Assembly (NCBI GenBank): GCA_964568525.1
Contig: CAZMPM010000003.1
Span: 1-64,000, forward strand
Direction of reading: 5' to 3'
DNA length: 64,000 nt
Origin: CAYZPB01 sp964568525
GTDB lineage: Bacteria > Bacillota > Bacilli > Tepidibacillales > Tepidibacillaceae
Positions 33,456 through 43,514 of the stretch are shown here, piece by piece. Under the pieces are notes generated by a model that ran no database searches, was not told where the DNA came from, and saw only the letters and a program-made list of their open reading frames with translations. Made by a program: the position numbers and the translations under genes. Each line of letters begins with the position of its first letter. Within the stretch, counting starts at the first letter, position 1.

Positions 33456-33935
33456 TTATTTATGGTACGGTTCACCACGATTTATTTTGTGTGCTCGGTA
33501 AATCTGTTCTATTAATATCAAGCGCATCAGCTGATGTGGATAGGTAAAACGCGAAAATGAGATAAGATAATCTGCTCGTTGATAGACAACATCCGACAAT
33601 CCTAACGACCCACCAATCACAAAGGTTATTTCGCTTCTACCCTGAATGAGTAACTGATCGAGTTTCTCAGCAAACTGCTCTGAACTAATCATTTCCCCAG
33701 AAATAGCCAAAACAATTACATATTGAGTATCATTTAGTTGACTTAGTATTCTGCTGCCCTCTTGTTCGAGAACCTGTTCCTGCTCTTTCTGACTAAGTCT
33801 TTCTGGCGCCTTACTTTCAGCAACCTCAATTATCGTTAGCTTCAAGAAAGGTTTCAGGCGCTTAGCATACTCGCTAATGCCATCCATTAAATAATGCTCT
33901 TTCAGTTTCCCAACTGCTACAATATTAACTTTCAT
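33456..33935 (-). CDS. rlmH: 23S rRNA pseudouridine-1915 N3-methyltransferase
   Basis: SPOUT-class methyltransferase acting on helix 69 of 70S ribosomes. The start MKVNIVAVGKLKEHYL at 33935 gives exactly the family length of 159. FVIGGSLGLSD forms the SAM knot, and SFSRFTYPHQLMRLILIEQIYRA is the C-terminal signature. It overlaps htrA by 11 bases, the conserved order in Bacilli. Confidence 0.96.
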   Translation of the reverse strand: MKVNIVAVGKLKEHYLMDGISEYAKRLKPFLKLTIIEVAESKAPERLSQKEQEQVLEQEGSRILSQLNDTQYVIVLAISGEMISSEQFAEKLDQLLIQGRSEITFVIGGSLGLSDVVYQRADYLISFSRFTYPHQLMRLILIEQIYRAHKINRGEPYHK

Positions 33936-35115
33936 TGCCAGCAAGTACAAGAGTCGTGGTCCTGAGCTTTCCTCCACGATAGAAGGTTACCTTTAACTCC
34001 TCGCCAACTTTTTTGCTGTCATATAGGTACTTGCGTAGAGCATTTGAATCAGCAATGTCGCGATTATCAAGTTTAACAATTACATCCATCGTCTTAAGAC
34101 CAGCAGCTTCAGCAGCCCCACCAGACACAACCTCAGTTATCACAACACCATCTTTTAATGCATCTGGCACCTTAACAACCTCTGTGCGATTATAAGAAGA
34201 AAGGCTGATAACGTCATATAACATTACACCCATAAATGGTCTAACGACTTTTCCAGTATCCATTAATTGCTGAATAACTGATTTACCTTCAGAGATTGGA
34301 ATCGCAAAACCAATGCCTTCTACCCTACTGTCATCAATCTTCGAGTTATTTACACCAATTACCTGACCGGCAATATTAACTAACGGACCACCACTATTTC
34401 CGCGATTGATAGCTGCATCAGTCTGAATAACTTCGCTCTCCCAGTCAATTTTTCCATCATCATTCATGTCCATCCGCAAAATGCGGTTATCCGAACTGAT
34501 TACACCAACAGTTACGGTCTGCGAAAACTCATGTCCAAGCGGATTTCCAATCGCTATTGCCGTCTCACCAACTTTAAGGTTGGTTGATTCACCCAACTCA
34601 GCAACTCCCTCAACATATTTTTCGTCGATTGCAATAATTGCAAGGTCAGTTACTATATCTAAGCCAATTAACTCACCTTTCACTCTTTCCCCAGAACTTA
34701 AAATAATTTCAAGTTCCTTTGCTCCGTCAACAACATGATGGTTGGTAAGAACATACCCTTTTCCATTTTTAACCTCAAATACGAAGCCAGATCCCTCGCC
34801 TACGTCCACATTAGAAATTTGCGGATTCCAGAAAGAGCTTCTCTCCTGGATATTGACTACGCCGACAACGGCGGGTCTAACTTTCTGTACTGCCTCAATT
34901 ATCGCCGAACTGACATCGAGTACTTCTATATTTGTCTCAGTTTTTGTTCCATTCTCTCGGTCGACCTCATTCAACTGTTCAACAATTGAATCAGGTAGCT
35001 TCAAATAACCAGTACTTGCCGCTACATAAAGACCAAAGACCATTATTAGTGCACCGATAATCGCCGCAAAAAAAGCTAGAAAAAATGTTGCTAAACCACT
35101 TCTATTATTGTTCAT
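33925..35115 (-). CDS. htrA: Serine protease HtrA/YycK, membrane anchored
   Basis: 396 residues: an N-terminal transmembrane anchor (about 8-32), a trypsin-like domain with the triad His in LTNHHVV, Asp in VTDLAI and Ser in RGNSGGPL, and a C-terminal PDZ domain. It is a quality-control protease outside the cell membrane. The start at 35115 follows GAGGTGA. It lies between walJ and rlmH, the usual end of the wal operon. Confidence 0.94.
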   Translation of the reverse strand: MNNNRSGLATFFLAFFAAIIGALIMVFGLYVAASTGYLKLPDSIVEQLNEVDRENGTKTETNIEVLDVSSAIIEAVQKVRPAVVGVVNIQERSSFWNPQISNVDVGEGSGFVFEVKNGKGYVLTNHHVVDGAKELEIILSSGERVKGELIGLDIVTDLAIIAIDEKYVEGVAELGESTNLKVGETAIAIGNPLGHEFSQTVTVGVISSDNRILRMDMNDDGKIDWESEVIQTDAAINRGNSGGPLVNIAGQVIGVNNSKIDDSRVEGIGFAIPISEGKSVIQQLMDTGKVVRPFMGVMLYDVISLSSYNRTEVVKVPDALKDGVVITEVVSGGAAEAAGLKTMDVIVKLDNRDIADSNALRKYLYDSKKVGEELKVTFYRGGKLRTTTLVLAGNES

Positions 35116-35139
35116 TCTCTTCACCTCAGTAGATTCTGT

Positions 35140-35934
35140 CTATGTTCCAATTCTCTCCATGTCTGTCGGTTGATCAGCATATGTATCTAGTATTTTTAAT
35201 TTGTTGTGATTTACTCCGTATTCTTCTAAGCGATTAATTACTGTAAGTCGTGCTAGATCTCGTTGATTGTTTTCTTGACTACGATGAAATAGATGAACAC
35301 GCAGCGTATTTTCAGTTATAATATCAACCAAAGTATCTGCTGCATCATCATTGGATAGGTGCCCTACAGCACTCAAGATCCGTAACTTAAGCGGCCAAGG
35401 ATAAGAACCCATCCTCAGCATCTCAACACAGTGATTAGTTTCCATTATAATAGCATCTGAGCCCTTAATTCGTTCTTTTATACTATTATTTACATAACCA
35501 AGGTCAGTGACAATGCTTAAGTTATAATCGTTGGCACTTACTATATAGCCAACAGGCTCAGCAGCATCGTGTGAAACGCCAAAAGACTCAATCGCCAATC
35601 CACCAATAATATATTTACCTCCTGTATCAATAATTCTAATTAAGGATTGATCGATTTCACCAACAGTTTTTGGCAGGTTACAGAAAGTATTATAATTCAT
35701 ATAAAGTGGAATACGATACTTCCTTGCAATTACACCAATCCCCCGAACATGATCGTCATGTTCATGTGTAATAAAGATGCCATCAAGTTGTTCAATCATT
35801 ATCTTGACTTCAGCAAGTGATTCTTCAAGTCGGCGCCCACTAATCCCTGCGTCGACCAGAATGTTTTTATCTTCAGTACCAACATAGATCGAATTGCCGG
35901 TACTACCGCTTGCTAACACACTATATTTAATCAA
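35140..35934 (-). CDS. walJ: Metallo-beta-lactamase-fold hydrolase WalJ (YycJ)
   Basis: 264 residues with the metal motif THEHDDHVRG and SGSTGNSIYVG at the N-terminus. A 5'-3' exonuclease activity is known for YycJ, linked to mismatch repair and cell-wall coordination. The start is a TTG after GGAGGACAAT. It is fifth in walR-K-H-I-J. Confidence 0.94.
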   Translation of the reverse strand: MIKYSVLASGSTGNSIYVGTEDKNILVDAGISGRRLEESLAEVKIMIEQLDGIFITHEHDDHVRGIGVIARKYRIPLYMNYNTFCNLPKTVGEIDQSLIRIIDTGGKYIIGGLAIESFGVSHDAAEPVGYIVSANDYNLSIVTDLGYVNNSIKERIKGSDAIIMETNHCVEMLRMGSYPWPLKLRILSAVGHLSNDDAADTLVDIITENTLRVHLFHRSQENNQRDLARLTVINRLEEYGVNHNKLKILDTYADQPTDMERIGT

Positions 35935-35970
35935 AATTGTCCTCCACTGTTCTTACATAAAAGAAATATT

Positions 35971-36687
35971 TTAACCTAATTTTAACACGTTTTCGCCTGT
36001 AAATGCATTAATATGTAACACATTAATAATATTGTCAGCTTTATAAACTACACGCCATACTGGCGGTATTTCATATAGAAGCGAGCGAATTCCCTCACCA
36101 TAATACCCCAGCGTCAGCGATTCAATTTCCGAGTTATCTGGTATTAAACGTAGATCTATTGCATCTTTAAGAGCATTCATTGCGGAGATTATTTTGAGCT
36201 CTGCTCCTTCGCCCACAACTTCAAAATAATCCTGTTGATACGATAGTTCTTTATTATTTGTAAGTTCAACAATCAGCTGTCCCCCAAAAATCGGGAATCC
36301 CGATTTTTCTTGATGAAAATATTGATCGCCTGGACTTGATGCGGCCTTATCTAAAACAAATTCATCAATATTACCAACTTTATCTGCTAGGGCTAATCTA
36401 ATTATATCCTCTGTAATGTTTTCATAATCAGCGGCTTTAAACGGCAATACCCCCGTAGAAGAAATTACATTGGCTCGAATAAAATTCATCGAAGGCTTAT
36501 CTTTAGGTATATTTGCAGTCATTATAATCCGATGTTCTGTAAGAAGTTCCTGAATCTCCTTTTCACTCATCTGACCCCAGAATTTATAATCAGACTCATC
36601 ATACTTTAGAAATAGCTGATAGCCTAATAGTATATTAAGCAAAAGAAAGGTAATAATTAAGATACTTTTAGTTTTTCCCCAATCCAT
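35971..36687 (-). CDS. walI: WalK-regulating membrane protein WalI (YycI)
   Basis: 238 residues with a single N-terminal membrane helix (about 8-27) and an extracytoplasmic domain. With WalH it contacts the transmembrane part of WalK and dampens its activity. The N-terminus MDWGKTKSILIITFLLLN and the operon position support the call. Confidence 0.88.
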   Translation of the reverse strand: MDWGKTKSILIITFLLLNILLGYQLFLKYDESDYKFWGQMSEKEIQELLTEHRIIMTANIPKDKPSMNFIRANVISSTGVLPFKAADYENITEDIIRLALADKVGNIDEFVLDKAASSPGDQYFHQEKSGFPIFGGQLIVELTNNKELSYQQDYFEVVGEGAELKIISAMNALKDAIDLRLIPDNSEIESLTLGYYGEGIRSLLYEIPPVWRVVYKADNIINVLHINAFTGENVLKLG

Positions 36688-36700
36688 TTTACTAGTCCTC

Positions 36701-38008
36701 CTACTTCAGCGCAGCAATCAGCAATTGTTCAGCTTCGTTATATTCAATCAGCCAATATGGCTCTAATTTCAAATTCCCCTTCAAGTAAGTTAATCTATAT
36801 ACAAGATTAATATCATTAATCTGTGTCTGCCTTATTGATTTTTTGGCCAATGCTGTAAGTAATTCTGTTCCTGACATATTTAACTGCGAATAATTAGTAA
36901 CCCTATCGGCTAATAAGGTTGAGCGATTATAATTACTTACTATATTGTTAATAGCTTCAGCCTGAATTACTCCATATCCTTCATCTGCAGTGTAAATTGG
37001 AATCCCCTCCACATATTTTGTGAAACGGAAATTTATTCTTGACTCTTCAAACTTTTTATCTGTTACTGTTAGCAAATAGTCACCATCCCAACCGCCATGT
37101 TGATTAATAAACTTAATCGTCGCTGCCAACTCTCGCTCAAGATTAAAATTCATCGTCTCTTCAAGAACCGGTTGATAAAAACTAAAATCATTCGACTCAT
37201 TATAATATTCTAAGCTACTAATCCCATCTGTATAATAGACTGAGTCATGAGTGTCCTCCGAATAAAAAAGGCGCACCGAGCTAGGCACAGGAAAAATCAT
37301 TTGAATTATATTGTTCTCTGAAAATTTAAGATATGTCGTACTGATGCTATCAGCTATAAGACTTCCAATCGGCAGATAATAGCCTTTTTCAACTTTTTCT
37401 CCCTGTATGTCCCTGCTTGCTAGGTGATAAGAGTACTGTTGTTCAGTTGCCACCTTATCAAGATATTCATTTATGAGCGGCGCTGTGTTGATTGTTCTTG
37501 AGTAATAGACCTTGTCTAGCTCCTCAGATATAAAATAGACACCTACATCTAGCATATCATCTGTGAAGAACCAGATACGATCAATAGATTGGAGATTAGG
37601 CATACTTACCATTAAATTAAAAATTGCTTCCAATGAGCTGGCGTCATAGGGGTTAGCAAAAATTAACTCCAACCCATTCTTACTGTTTCGAAAATTACTC
37701 CAATTTATTTTCTCCTCAACCAGCGTAGGGCTGAAAAAAGTAAACTTTTTAACCTCATTATAAATTAGGTTATAGTACTTGTTATTTCTATTTAAAAGAT
37801 AGCTCTTCCCTTCCGAAGCATGCACCACAATCTCCGCTGGCATAACAAGCTGTTCAAGCTCCTTACTATCACCCAAAGTTATTTGCGGATAATATTCCGA
37901 AATTGAAGCACTACTACGATTAAAATCAAACATATTAATAGCCCCTATTAGACCAAGGCTTAAAAGAACCAAAAAAACTAGTAGGATTGATTTAACTTTT
38001 TCTTTCAT
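36701..38008 (-). CDS. walH: WalK-regulating membrane protein WalH (YycH)
   Basis: 435 residues: one N-terminal membrane helix (5-25) and a large extracytoplasmic region. The start MKEKVKSILLV at 38008 is placed by GAGGCGA and overlaps the end of walK by 17 bases, showing translational coupling. Identification is by operon position and topology; sequence is weakly conserved. Confidence 0.88.
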   Translation of the reverse strand: MKEKVKSILLVFLVLLSLGLIGAINMFDFNRSSASISEYYPQITLGDSKELEQLVMPAEIVVHASEGKSYLLNRNNKYYNLIYNEVKKFTFFSPTLVEEKINWSNFRNSKNGLELIFANPYDASSLEAIFNLMVSMPNLQSIDRIWFFTDDMLDVGVYFISEELDKVYYSRTINTAPLINEYLDKVATEQQYSYHLASRDIQGEKVEKGYYLPIGSLIADSISTTYLKFSENNIIQMIFPVPSSVRLFYSEDTHDSVYYTDGISSLEYYNESNDFSFYQPVLEETMNFNLERELAATIKFINQHGGWDGDYLLTVTDKKFEESRINFRFTKYVEGIPIYTADEGYGVIQAEAINNIVSNYNRSTLLADRVTNYSQLNMSGTELLTALAKKSIRQTQINDINLVYRLTYLKGNLKLEPYWLIEYNEAEQLLIAALK

Positions 38009-39779
38009 TCTTTTTCGCCTCCTCAAGCAATGGCAAATAAAAGACAAATTTGGTTCCTTTGCCAAGTTCACTCTCAACAGAAATTCCGCCTTGATGCGCC
38101 TTAATAATCTCACGAGAGATTGCCAAACCTAAACCGGTACCACCAAGTTCACGAGAGCGAGCTTTGTCTACACGATAAAAACGTTCGAATAATCGCGACA
38201 GGTCCTCTTCAGGTATTCCAACACCATTGTCAGCAACTTCAACATATATTCTATTCTCTTTAAGATAGCTAGAAATCTGAATCTTGCCGCCGTGATTAGT
38301 GTACTTTATTGCATTGTAAATCAGATTATTTAACACCTGATCAATTTTATCGGTATCAACAAAAACATCTGGTAAAGATTCCTCCGCAAGATAAGTGCAG
38401 TTAATATTTTTCTCCTGTAATTTCATGTTGAAGCGATCAATAACATCCTCAATCAGCGTTGAAATCGATATAAAAGTGCGATTAACTTCCAGTGCATCTC
38501 CTTCAATTCTCGAAAGCAATAATAAATCATTTACGAGACGAACCATCCGGTCAGTCTCTTGGTTAGCGACTTTAATGAAATTAGTTGCTATCTTCTCATC
38601 TTTAATAGCGCCATCATCTAGAGCCTCGATATAACTCTTAATTGTTGTGAGTGGAGTGCGCAATTCATGCGATACATTGGCAACAAAATCTTTTCGCGTC
38701 TGTTCATGTTGTTGTTCTTTTGTAACATCGTAAATTACTATAATTACTCCGGTCCTTTCATCTTCGAAATCTAATCTATTATTCGTCAGCTTTAAAATTC
38801 TCTCCTGCCCATCTTGCGTATAACGATAGGTTAATGTTTCCTGATGCTCCGGAAGAAACGCTTCACCAAGAATATCGCCTATTTTCTGACTCAACAGTTC
38901 CTCTTCTTCAATATTTAATAGCTCGGTTGCACGCTGATTAATTAGAATAATTCTCTCATCTTTATCTAATGCAATAACACCATCACTCATATTGCTGAGA
39001 ATACTTGCCAACTTTTCTTTCTCCTCATTAAGTTCATGCATGGCATCGCTAAGCTTAATAGCCATCAAGTTAAAGGTCTTACCTAATTCACCAATCTCAT
39101 CATCACCATAGATTGTAACCTCTTGCTTATAATCGCCATGGGTAATATTTTCCGCCTGCTCCTTAATCTCTTTGATTGGTTTGGTAATCGTTCGCGAAAG
39201 CAGATAACCCAAGATTACTGTTGCTATTAGAGCAATCAAAATTGCTGAAAATAGAATAATATTAATTTTATCAATCGTTTCATATACACTTTCCACTGAT
39301 GCTTGCAAAAATACTACGCCAATAACGTTTCCACCCTGTTTTACCGGCACTGCTAAATATTTTGTTCTCTCACCGTTGCCTGTATTAACCCTGATTGCCT
39401 CACTGCGAATGCCTAACAAAGCTGAGTTAACCTCAGTCTGCGAGATTCTTTTGCCGATAATATTAGCAGAACGCTGTTCGGTTGTACTAATTACCAGTCC
39501 ATTACGGTCCATGATTGAAGCGTCAACGCCGCTTAGAGCAAATAGATTATTTACCAGCAGATTAATTTCTTTCACATTAGCGATGTCCTCACTTAAATAA
39601 CGCTCTAGGTTAACTGAAAGTAAACCTGCCTGCGTCTCTAATGTGCTTTCAAAGTTATCCATATAATACTCTTCTGTAGCCCTCACAAAATACAATCCAA
39701 TAATTTGCATTGCAATTAGAGTTAGGAGAACATAGATAACAATCAGTTTCCACTGAATACTATTAAAAAAATTCTTCAT
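37992..39779 (-). CDS. walK: Sensor histidine kinase WalK (YycG)
   Basis: 595 residues: helix 1 (9-30), an extracellular PAS-like sensor of about 150 residues, helix 2 (about 178-200), HAMP, cytoplasmic PAS (about 265-370), HisKA with HELRTPLTTIKSY, and HATPase with NLIYNAIKYTNHGG, DNGVGIPEEDLSRLFERFYR and GGTGLGLAI. It is the essential cell-wall homeostasis kinase of Bacilli. GGAGAA precedes the ATG. Confidence 0.97.
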   Translation of the reverse strand: MKNFFNSIQWKLIVIYVLLTLIAMQIIGLYFVRATEEYYMDNFESTLETQAGLLSVNLERYLSEDIANVKEINLLVNNLFALSGVDASIMDRNGLVISTTEQRSANIIGKRISQTEVNSALLGIRSEAIRVNTGNGERTKYLAVPVKQGGNVIGVVFLQASVESVYETIDKINIILFSAILIALIATVILGYLLSRTITKPIKEIKEQAENITHGDYKQEVTIYGDDEIGELGKTFNLMAIKLSDAMHELNEEKEKLASILSNMSDGVIALDKDERIILINQRATELLNIEEEELLSQKIGDILGEAFLPEHQETLTYRYTQDGQERILKLTNNRLDFEDERTGVIIVIYDVTKEQQHEQTRKDFVANVSHELRTPLTTIKSYIEALDDGAIKDEKIATNFIKVANQETDRMVRLVNDLLLLSRIEGDALEVNRTFISISTLIEDVIDRFNMKLQEKNINCTYLAEESLPDVFVDTDKIDQVLNNLIYNAIKYTNHGGKIQISSYLKENRIYVEVADNGVGIPEEDLSRLFERFYRVDKARSRELGGTGLGLAISREIIKAHQGGISVESELGKGTKFVFYLPLLEEAKKNERKS

Positions 39780-39797
39780 TGTGGAGTTTCTCCTCTA

Positions 39798-40487
39798 TCA
39801 ATTTATGTTAGAAAAAAAATACCCTAAACCGCGTTTAGTAATGATATATTCCGGATTGCTAGGATTATCCTCAATCTTTTCACGTAAACGGCGAATTGTC
39901 ACATCAACTGTACGCTCGTCGCCGAAGTAATCATAACCCCAAACCGCCTGCAGCAGATGTTCGCGTGTTAAAACAATCCCTTTTCTTTTAACAAAATAGT
40001 GTAGCAACTCGAACTCGCGATGAGTTAAGCTTAAAAGTTGTTCGCGTTTGTGAACCTCATAAGTTGAGTCATTGATTGTTATATCGCCAACCGTAATTAC
40101 AGGCCCAACATCAACGCTGCTACTTTCATTGTAACGACGCAGTAGCGCCTTGACACGTGCTAATAATTCACGGTTAGAAAATGGTTTAGTTACATAATCA
40201 TCTGCACCAATTTCTAGCCCCAACACTTTATCAAACTCTGTACCTTTAGCAGTCAGCATAATGATTGGTTTGTTACCTAATTTTCTAATCTCTTTACATA
40301 CCTCAAAACCATCTTTATATGGCAACATTATGTCGAGAAGAATTAAATCGGGCTTTTGTTCCTCATACAGTGTAATTGCTTCTTCACCATTATAAGCAGT
40401 TACAACTTTGTACCCTTCTTTTTCTAAGCTAAACTTGATAATATCCGAAATTAACTTTTCATCCTCAACAACTAGGATTTTGTACAT
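39798..40487 (-). CDS. walR: Response regulator WalR (YycF)
   Basis: 229 residues: a receiver domain (ILVVEDEKLISDIIKFSL; phospho-Asp in LILLDIMLPYKDGFEV) and an OmpR-type winged helix (SLTHREFELLHYFVKRKG, VDVTIRRLREKIEDNPSNPEYI). It starts at MYKILVVEDE after GAGGTGG. It leads the wal operon; a TATAAT lies upstream near 40555 but without a clear -35. Confidence 0.97.
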   Translation of the reverse strand: MYKILVVEDEKLISDIIKFSLEKEGYKVVTAYNGEEAITLYEEQKPDLILLDIMLPYKDGFEVCKEIRKLGNKPIIMLTAKGTEFDKVLGLEIGADDYVTKPFSNRELLARVKALLRRYNESSSVDVGPVITVGDITINDSTYEVHKREQLLSLTHREFELLHYFVKRKGIVLTREHLLQAVWGYDYFGDERTVDVTIRRLREKIEDNPSNPEYIITKRGLGYFFSNIN

Positions 40488-40576
40488 TTTGCCCACCTCA
40501 TTTAACTCAGTAGATAATATAAGTTTATCATAGATGCACATCACTATGTTTCTTTATTATAGCAACAATTCTGACA

Positions 40577-40610
40577 ACAAAAAAGGTCGTTCATTAGGAT
40601 GAACGACCTT
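40577..40610 (-). terminator. Terminator after the LysM/G5/M23 gene
   Basis: A perfect 11-bp stem (40583-40593 with 40600-40610) with a 6-nt loop, followed on the minus strand by TTTTTTGTTG. It isolates the upstream peptidase gene from walR. Confidence 0.85.
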
Positions 40611-40626
40611 GTAATACGTTTTTTAA

Positions 40627-42105
40627 TTATCTGCCAACATAGTTAATAGGGTTCTTATTTACACCGTTAACAAACACTTCAAAATGTAGGTGTACTCCGT
40701 AGGAGTTACCAGTATTACCCATTACACCAACCTGCTGTCCCTGTGCAATAGCGCTACCATTGCTAACACTTATACTACTCATATGTGCATACAATGTCCT
40801 GATACCATTTCCATGATCAATCGTTACACTATAGCCGTAACCACCATTCCAGCCAGCTTGTACTACTATACCATTATCAGCAGCTTTAATTACTCGGTTA
40901 CTTGTTCCAGCAATGTCGATTCCACTATGGAATGAGCCCCAACGTTCCCCAAAAGAACTTGAGATGTAACCGCCATTAACAGGCCAATCAAGAGTTCCTG
41001 AGCCGCGTGTAGGTACTGGTTTAGTTCCTTTCGCTACCAATGCTCTTGTTGGTTGACTAATTATCTCTTCATTAGTTTTTGTCTTTTCTACAATGATTCC
41101 GTTCTCTTTTACTAAATCGTAATCCACAATTTTCTCACCATTATAACCACGCGTAATCGTTCTTGACTCATTAACAAACATTGAACTGTCATATGTGTAG
41201 TCTACAGGATAAGGAATTGATTCTGTCTGTGTTAAATGTTCTATTATCTGAACAGTTATCGGCGGCTGCAGCGCAGTCACGTTTAATACTTGCCCAGTTT
41301 TCAATACATCCGTATTAAGCTCCGGATTCATCGAACGCAATTCACTAGATGTAAGATCAAATTTAGATGCAATCAGTGAAACATAGTCACCTTTCTGCAC
41401 AACATATTCAGTCTTCTCAAGCGTTCCTTGTCTCAAAAAAGCAGCCATCTCCTCTTCAGACATAATCTGATCTGGTGAAACCTGAACGCTTTGATAATTT
41501 ACTGACTCTTTAAATTCGATACTGTTAATCAATTCTACTCTATCATTTGCAGAGGTAGCTGATGCCAGACCGTATTCATTTTTGTGCGATAAATAATCAC
41601 TCTTTAAATTGTTAACAACTCGAGTAGCAATCTCACGATTATTGACTACACCAATAGATTTTCCCTTAACCAAAATAGCGACACCTGTCGTATCATATGA
41701 TACCGTAGCCGCTAATAAATTCATTATTTTATCGTCAGCAAAGTGAACCAGAAGTTTCCTGGATTCTTCAATATAAACTTTGGAACTTAGTGTAAGTTGC
41801 CAATCCCCATATTGATTTCTTGCTTCCTCATAACAGTTCTCTTGCCAGTTATCAAGCAGAGCTTTGTCACTTACATAGCCGATATTATTGCCATCCACAT
41901 ATACCTCATACACTTTCTCGCTAGTAGCAAAGTACATTACTGTAAAAGCGGACAACAAAACCAGCACAACTAATGTGTTTAGCATTAGGATGTGCCCTCT
42001 GACCTTGAAATACCGCTTGAATTGTTCGATTTTCCGTAGCAACCACTTTTCTAATGCAGTCCCACGAAATCGTAAATCTTCATCATGCTCAATATGATTA
42101 TGCAT
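40627..42105 (-). CDS. Cell-wall endopeptidase: LysM - G5 - M23
   Basis: 492 residues. An N-terminal cytoplasmic stretch and one membrane helix (about 38-58) precede an extracellular part: a region with YVDGNNIGYVSD and LVKGKSIGVVNN repeats, a LysM domain (EKTEYVVQKGDYVSLIASKF), a G5 domain (IPYPVDYTYDSSMFVNESRT) and a peptidase M23 domain with FHSGIDIAG and HLHFE zinc residues. It is likely a peptidoglycan hydrolase. Adjacency to walRK suggests it may belong to the Wal regulon. The start at 42105 follows GGGGG. Confidence 0.9.
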   Translation of the reverse strand: MHNHIEHDEDLRFRGTALEKWLLRKIEQFKRYFKVRGHILMLNTLVVLVLLSAFTVMYFATSEKVYEVYVDGNNIGYVSDKALLDNWQENCYEEARNQYGDWQLTLSSKVYIEESRKLLVHFADDKIMNLLAATVSYDTTGVAILVKGKSIGVVNNREIATRVVNNLKSDYLSHKNEYGLASATSANDRVELINSIEFKESVNYQSVQVSPDQIMSEEEMAAFLRQGTLEKTEYVVQKGDYVSLIASKFDLTSSELRSMNPELNTDVLKTGQVLNVTALQPPITVQIIEHLTQTESIPYPVDYTYDSSMFVNESRTITRGYNGEKIVDYDLVKENGIIVEKTKTNEEIISQPTRALVAKGTKPVPTRGSGTLDWPVNGGYISSSFGERWGSFHSGIDIAGTSNRVIKAADNGIVVQAGWNGGYGYSVTIDHGNGIRTLYAHMSSISVSNGSAIAQGQQVGVMGNTGNSYGVHLHFEVFVNGVNKNPINYVGR

Positions 42106-42168
42106 GCGTTCCCCCATAATTAGAATACCGTACGCGGAAAATTACAAAGAAAAAACTTTATTTTATTT

Positions 42169-42198
42169 ATCTTACCACAAATAAAATATTATGTGCAA
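42169..42198 (-). promoter_or_regulatory. Promoter of the LysM/G5/M23 gene
   Basis: On the minus strand TTGCAC (42198-42193), 18 bp, TAAGAT (42174-42169), about 65 bp before the start. Confidence 0.5.
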
Positions 42199-42211
42199 GT
42201 CAGTATCTTGT

Positions 42212-43498
42212 TTATTCAAAAACCCCTCTTAATAGCATTGTTTGTTCGCGTTTTGGCCCAACCGACAAAATCGCAATTGGTATACCCGTCAACTGCGATA
42301 TGCGTTCCACATAATGACGAGCTGCTTGCGGCAACTCCTCAAGACTTTTTGCTCCAGTAATATCTTCTGTCCAACCCGCAAATTCTTCATATATCGGCTC
42401 GCACTCAGCAAGAATGTTTAAACTTGCCGGAAATTCTTCCATAACCTTACCTCTATAATTATAGGCAACACATATTTTAATTGTATCAAGACCGGTCAAA
42501 ACATCAATTGAATTCAGTGATAATTCAGTTATACCGCTAACACGACGAGCATGCCGAACAACCACACTATCAAACCATCCAACACGTCTTGGTCTGCCAG
42601 TAGTAGTTCCATATTCATTACCTATTCTTCGAATTCTTTCACCAATTTCATTATCAAGCTCGGTCGGAAACGGCCCATCACCAACGCGAGTGGTATATGA
42701 TTTTGATACACCTACAACGTGACGAATCTTTGTTGGCCCCACTCCTGAACCGATTGTAACACCACCGGCTACCGGGTTGGACGAAGTGACAAAAGGATAG
42801 GTTCCTTGATCAATATCAAGCATAACACCTTGTGCACCTTCAAAGAGCACGCGTCTGCCTTGATCAATAGCATCATTAAGCACAACTGAAGTATCGGTCA
42901 CATAAGGTCTGATTATTTCACGGTACTTAGCATACTCAGCAATAATCTCCTCAGCATCAAATCCTGTTGTCTCATAATATTTTTCAAATAGTTTATTTTT
43001 ATCTTTCAAATTTCTTTCAACTTTCTTGCGGAACTCACTCTCTTCCAATAGGTCGGCTACACGAATACCAATGCGCGCAGCTTTATCCATATAAGCTGGG
43101 CCAATACCCTTTTTCGTCGTTCCAATTTTGTTCGGTCCGCGGAGTTCTTCTTCAACTAAATCGATTTTGACATGGTAAGGCATAATAATATGTGCTCGAT
43201 TACTAATTTTAAGATTAGCAGTAGAAAAGCCATAACCATGTAAATAGTCCAGCTCCTGAAGTAACGCTTTAGGATCAATCACCATACCGTTGCCAATTAC
43301 ACAGATTTTTTCTTTATAGAAAATACCAGATGGTATTAAATGCAGCTTATAAGTGTTTTCTTTAATCACAATAGTATGACCTGCATTGTTGCCGCCTTGA
43401 TAACGTGCAACAAGCTCCGAATTCTCTGCTAAATAGTCTGTGATTTTACCTTTCCCTTCGTCTCCCCATTGAGTGCCGACGACAACTACTGTTGACAT
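42212..43498 (-). CDS. purA: Adenylosuccinate synthetase
   Basis: GTP-dependent conversion of IMP plus aspartate to adenylosuccinate in AMP synthesis. 428 residues starting VVVVGTQWGDEGKGKITD, with GNNAGHTIV, GIGPAYMDKAAR and TTTGRPRRVGW. It is 17 bp downstream of dnaB, so probably co-transcribed with it. No purine-regulator site was recognised in the short gap. Confidence 0.97.
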   Translation of the reverse strand: MSTVVVVGTQWGDEGKGKITDYLAENSELVARYQGGNNAGHTIVIKENTYKLHLIPSGIFYKEKICVIGNGMVIDPKALLQELDYLHGYGFSTANLKISNRAHIIMPYHVKIDLVEEELRGPNKIGTTKKGIGPAYMDKAARIGIRVADLLEESEFRKKVERNLKDKNKLFEKYYETTGFDAEEIIAEYAKYREIIRPYVTDTSVVLNDAIDQGRRVLFEGAQGVMLDIDQGTYPFVTSSNPVAGGVTIGSGVGPTKIRHVVGVSKSYTTRVGDGPFPTELDNEIGERIRRIGNEYGTTTGRPRRVGWFDSVVVRHARRVSGITELSLNSIDVLTGLDTIKICVAYNYRGKVMEEFPASLNILAECEPIYEEFAGWTEDITGAKSLEELPQAARHYVERISQLTGIPIAILSVGPKREQTMLLRGVFE

Positions 43499-43514
43499 AC
43501 TATCCTTCCTTCCC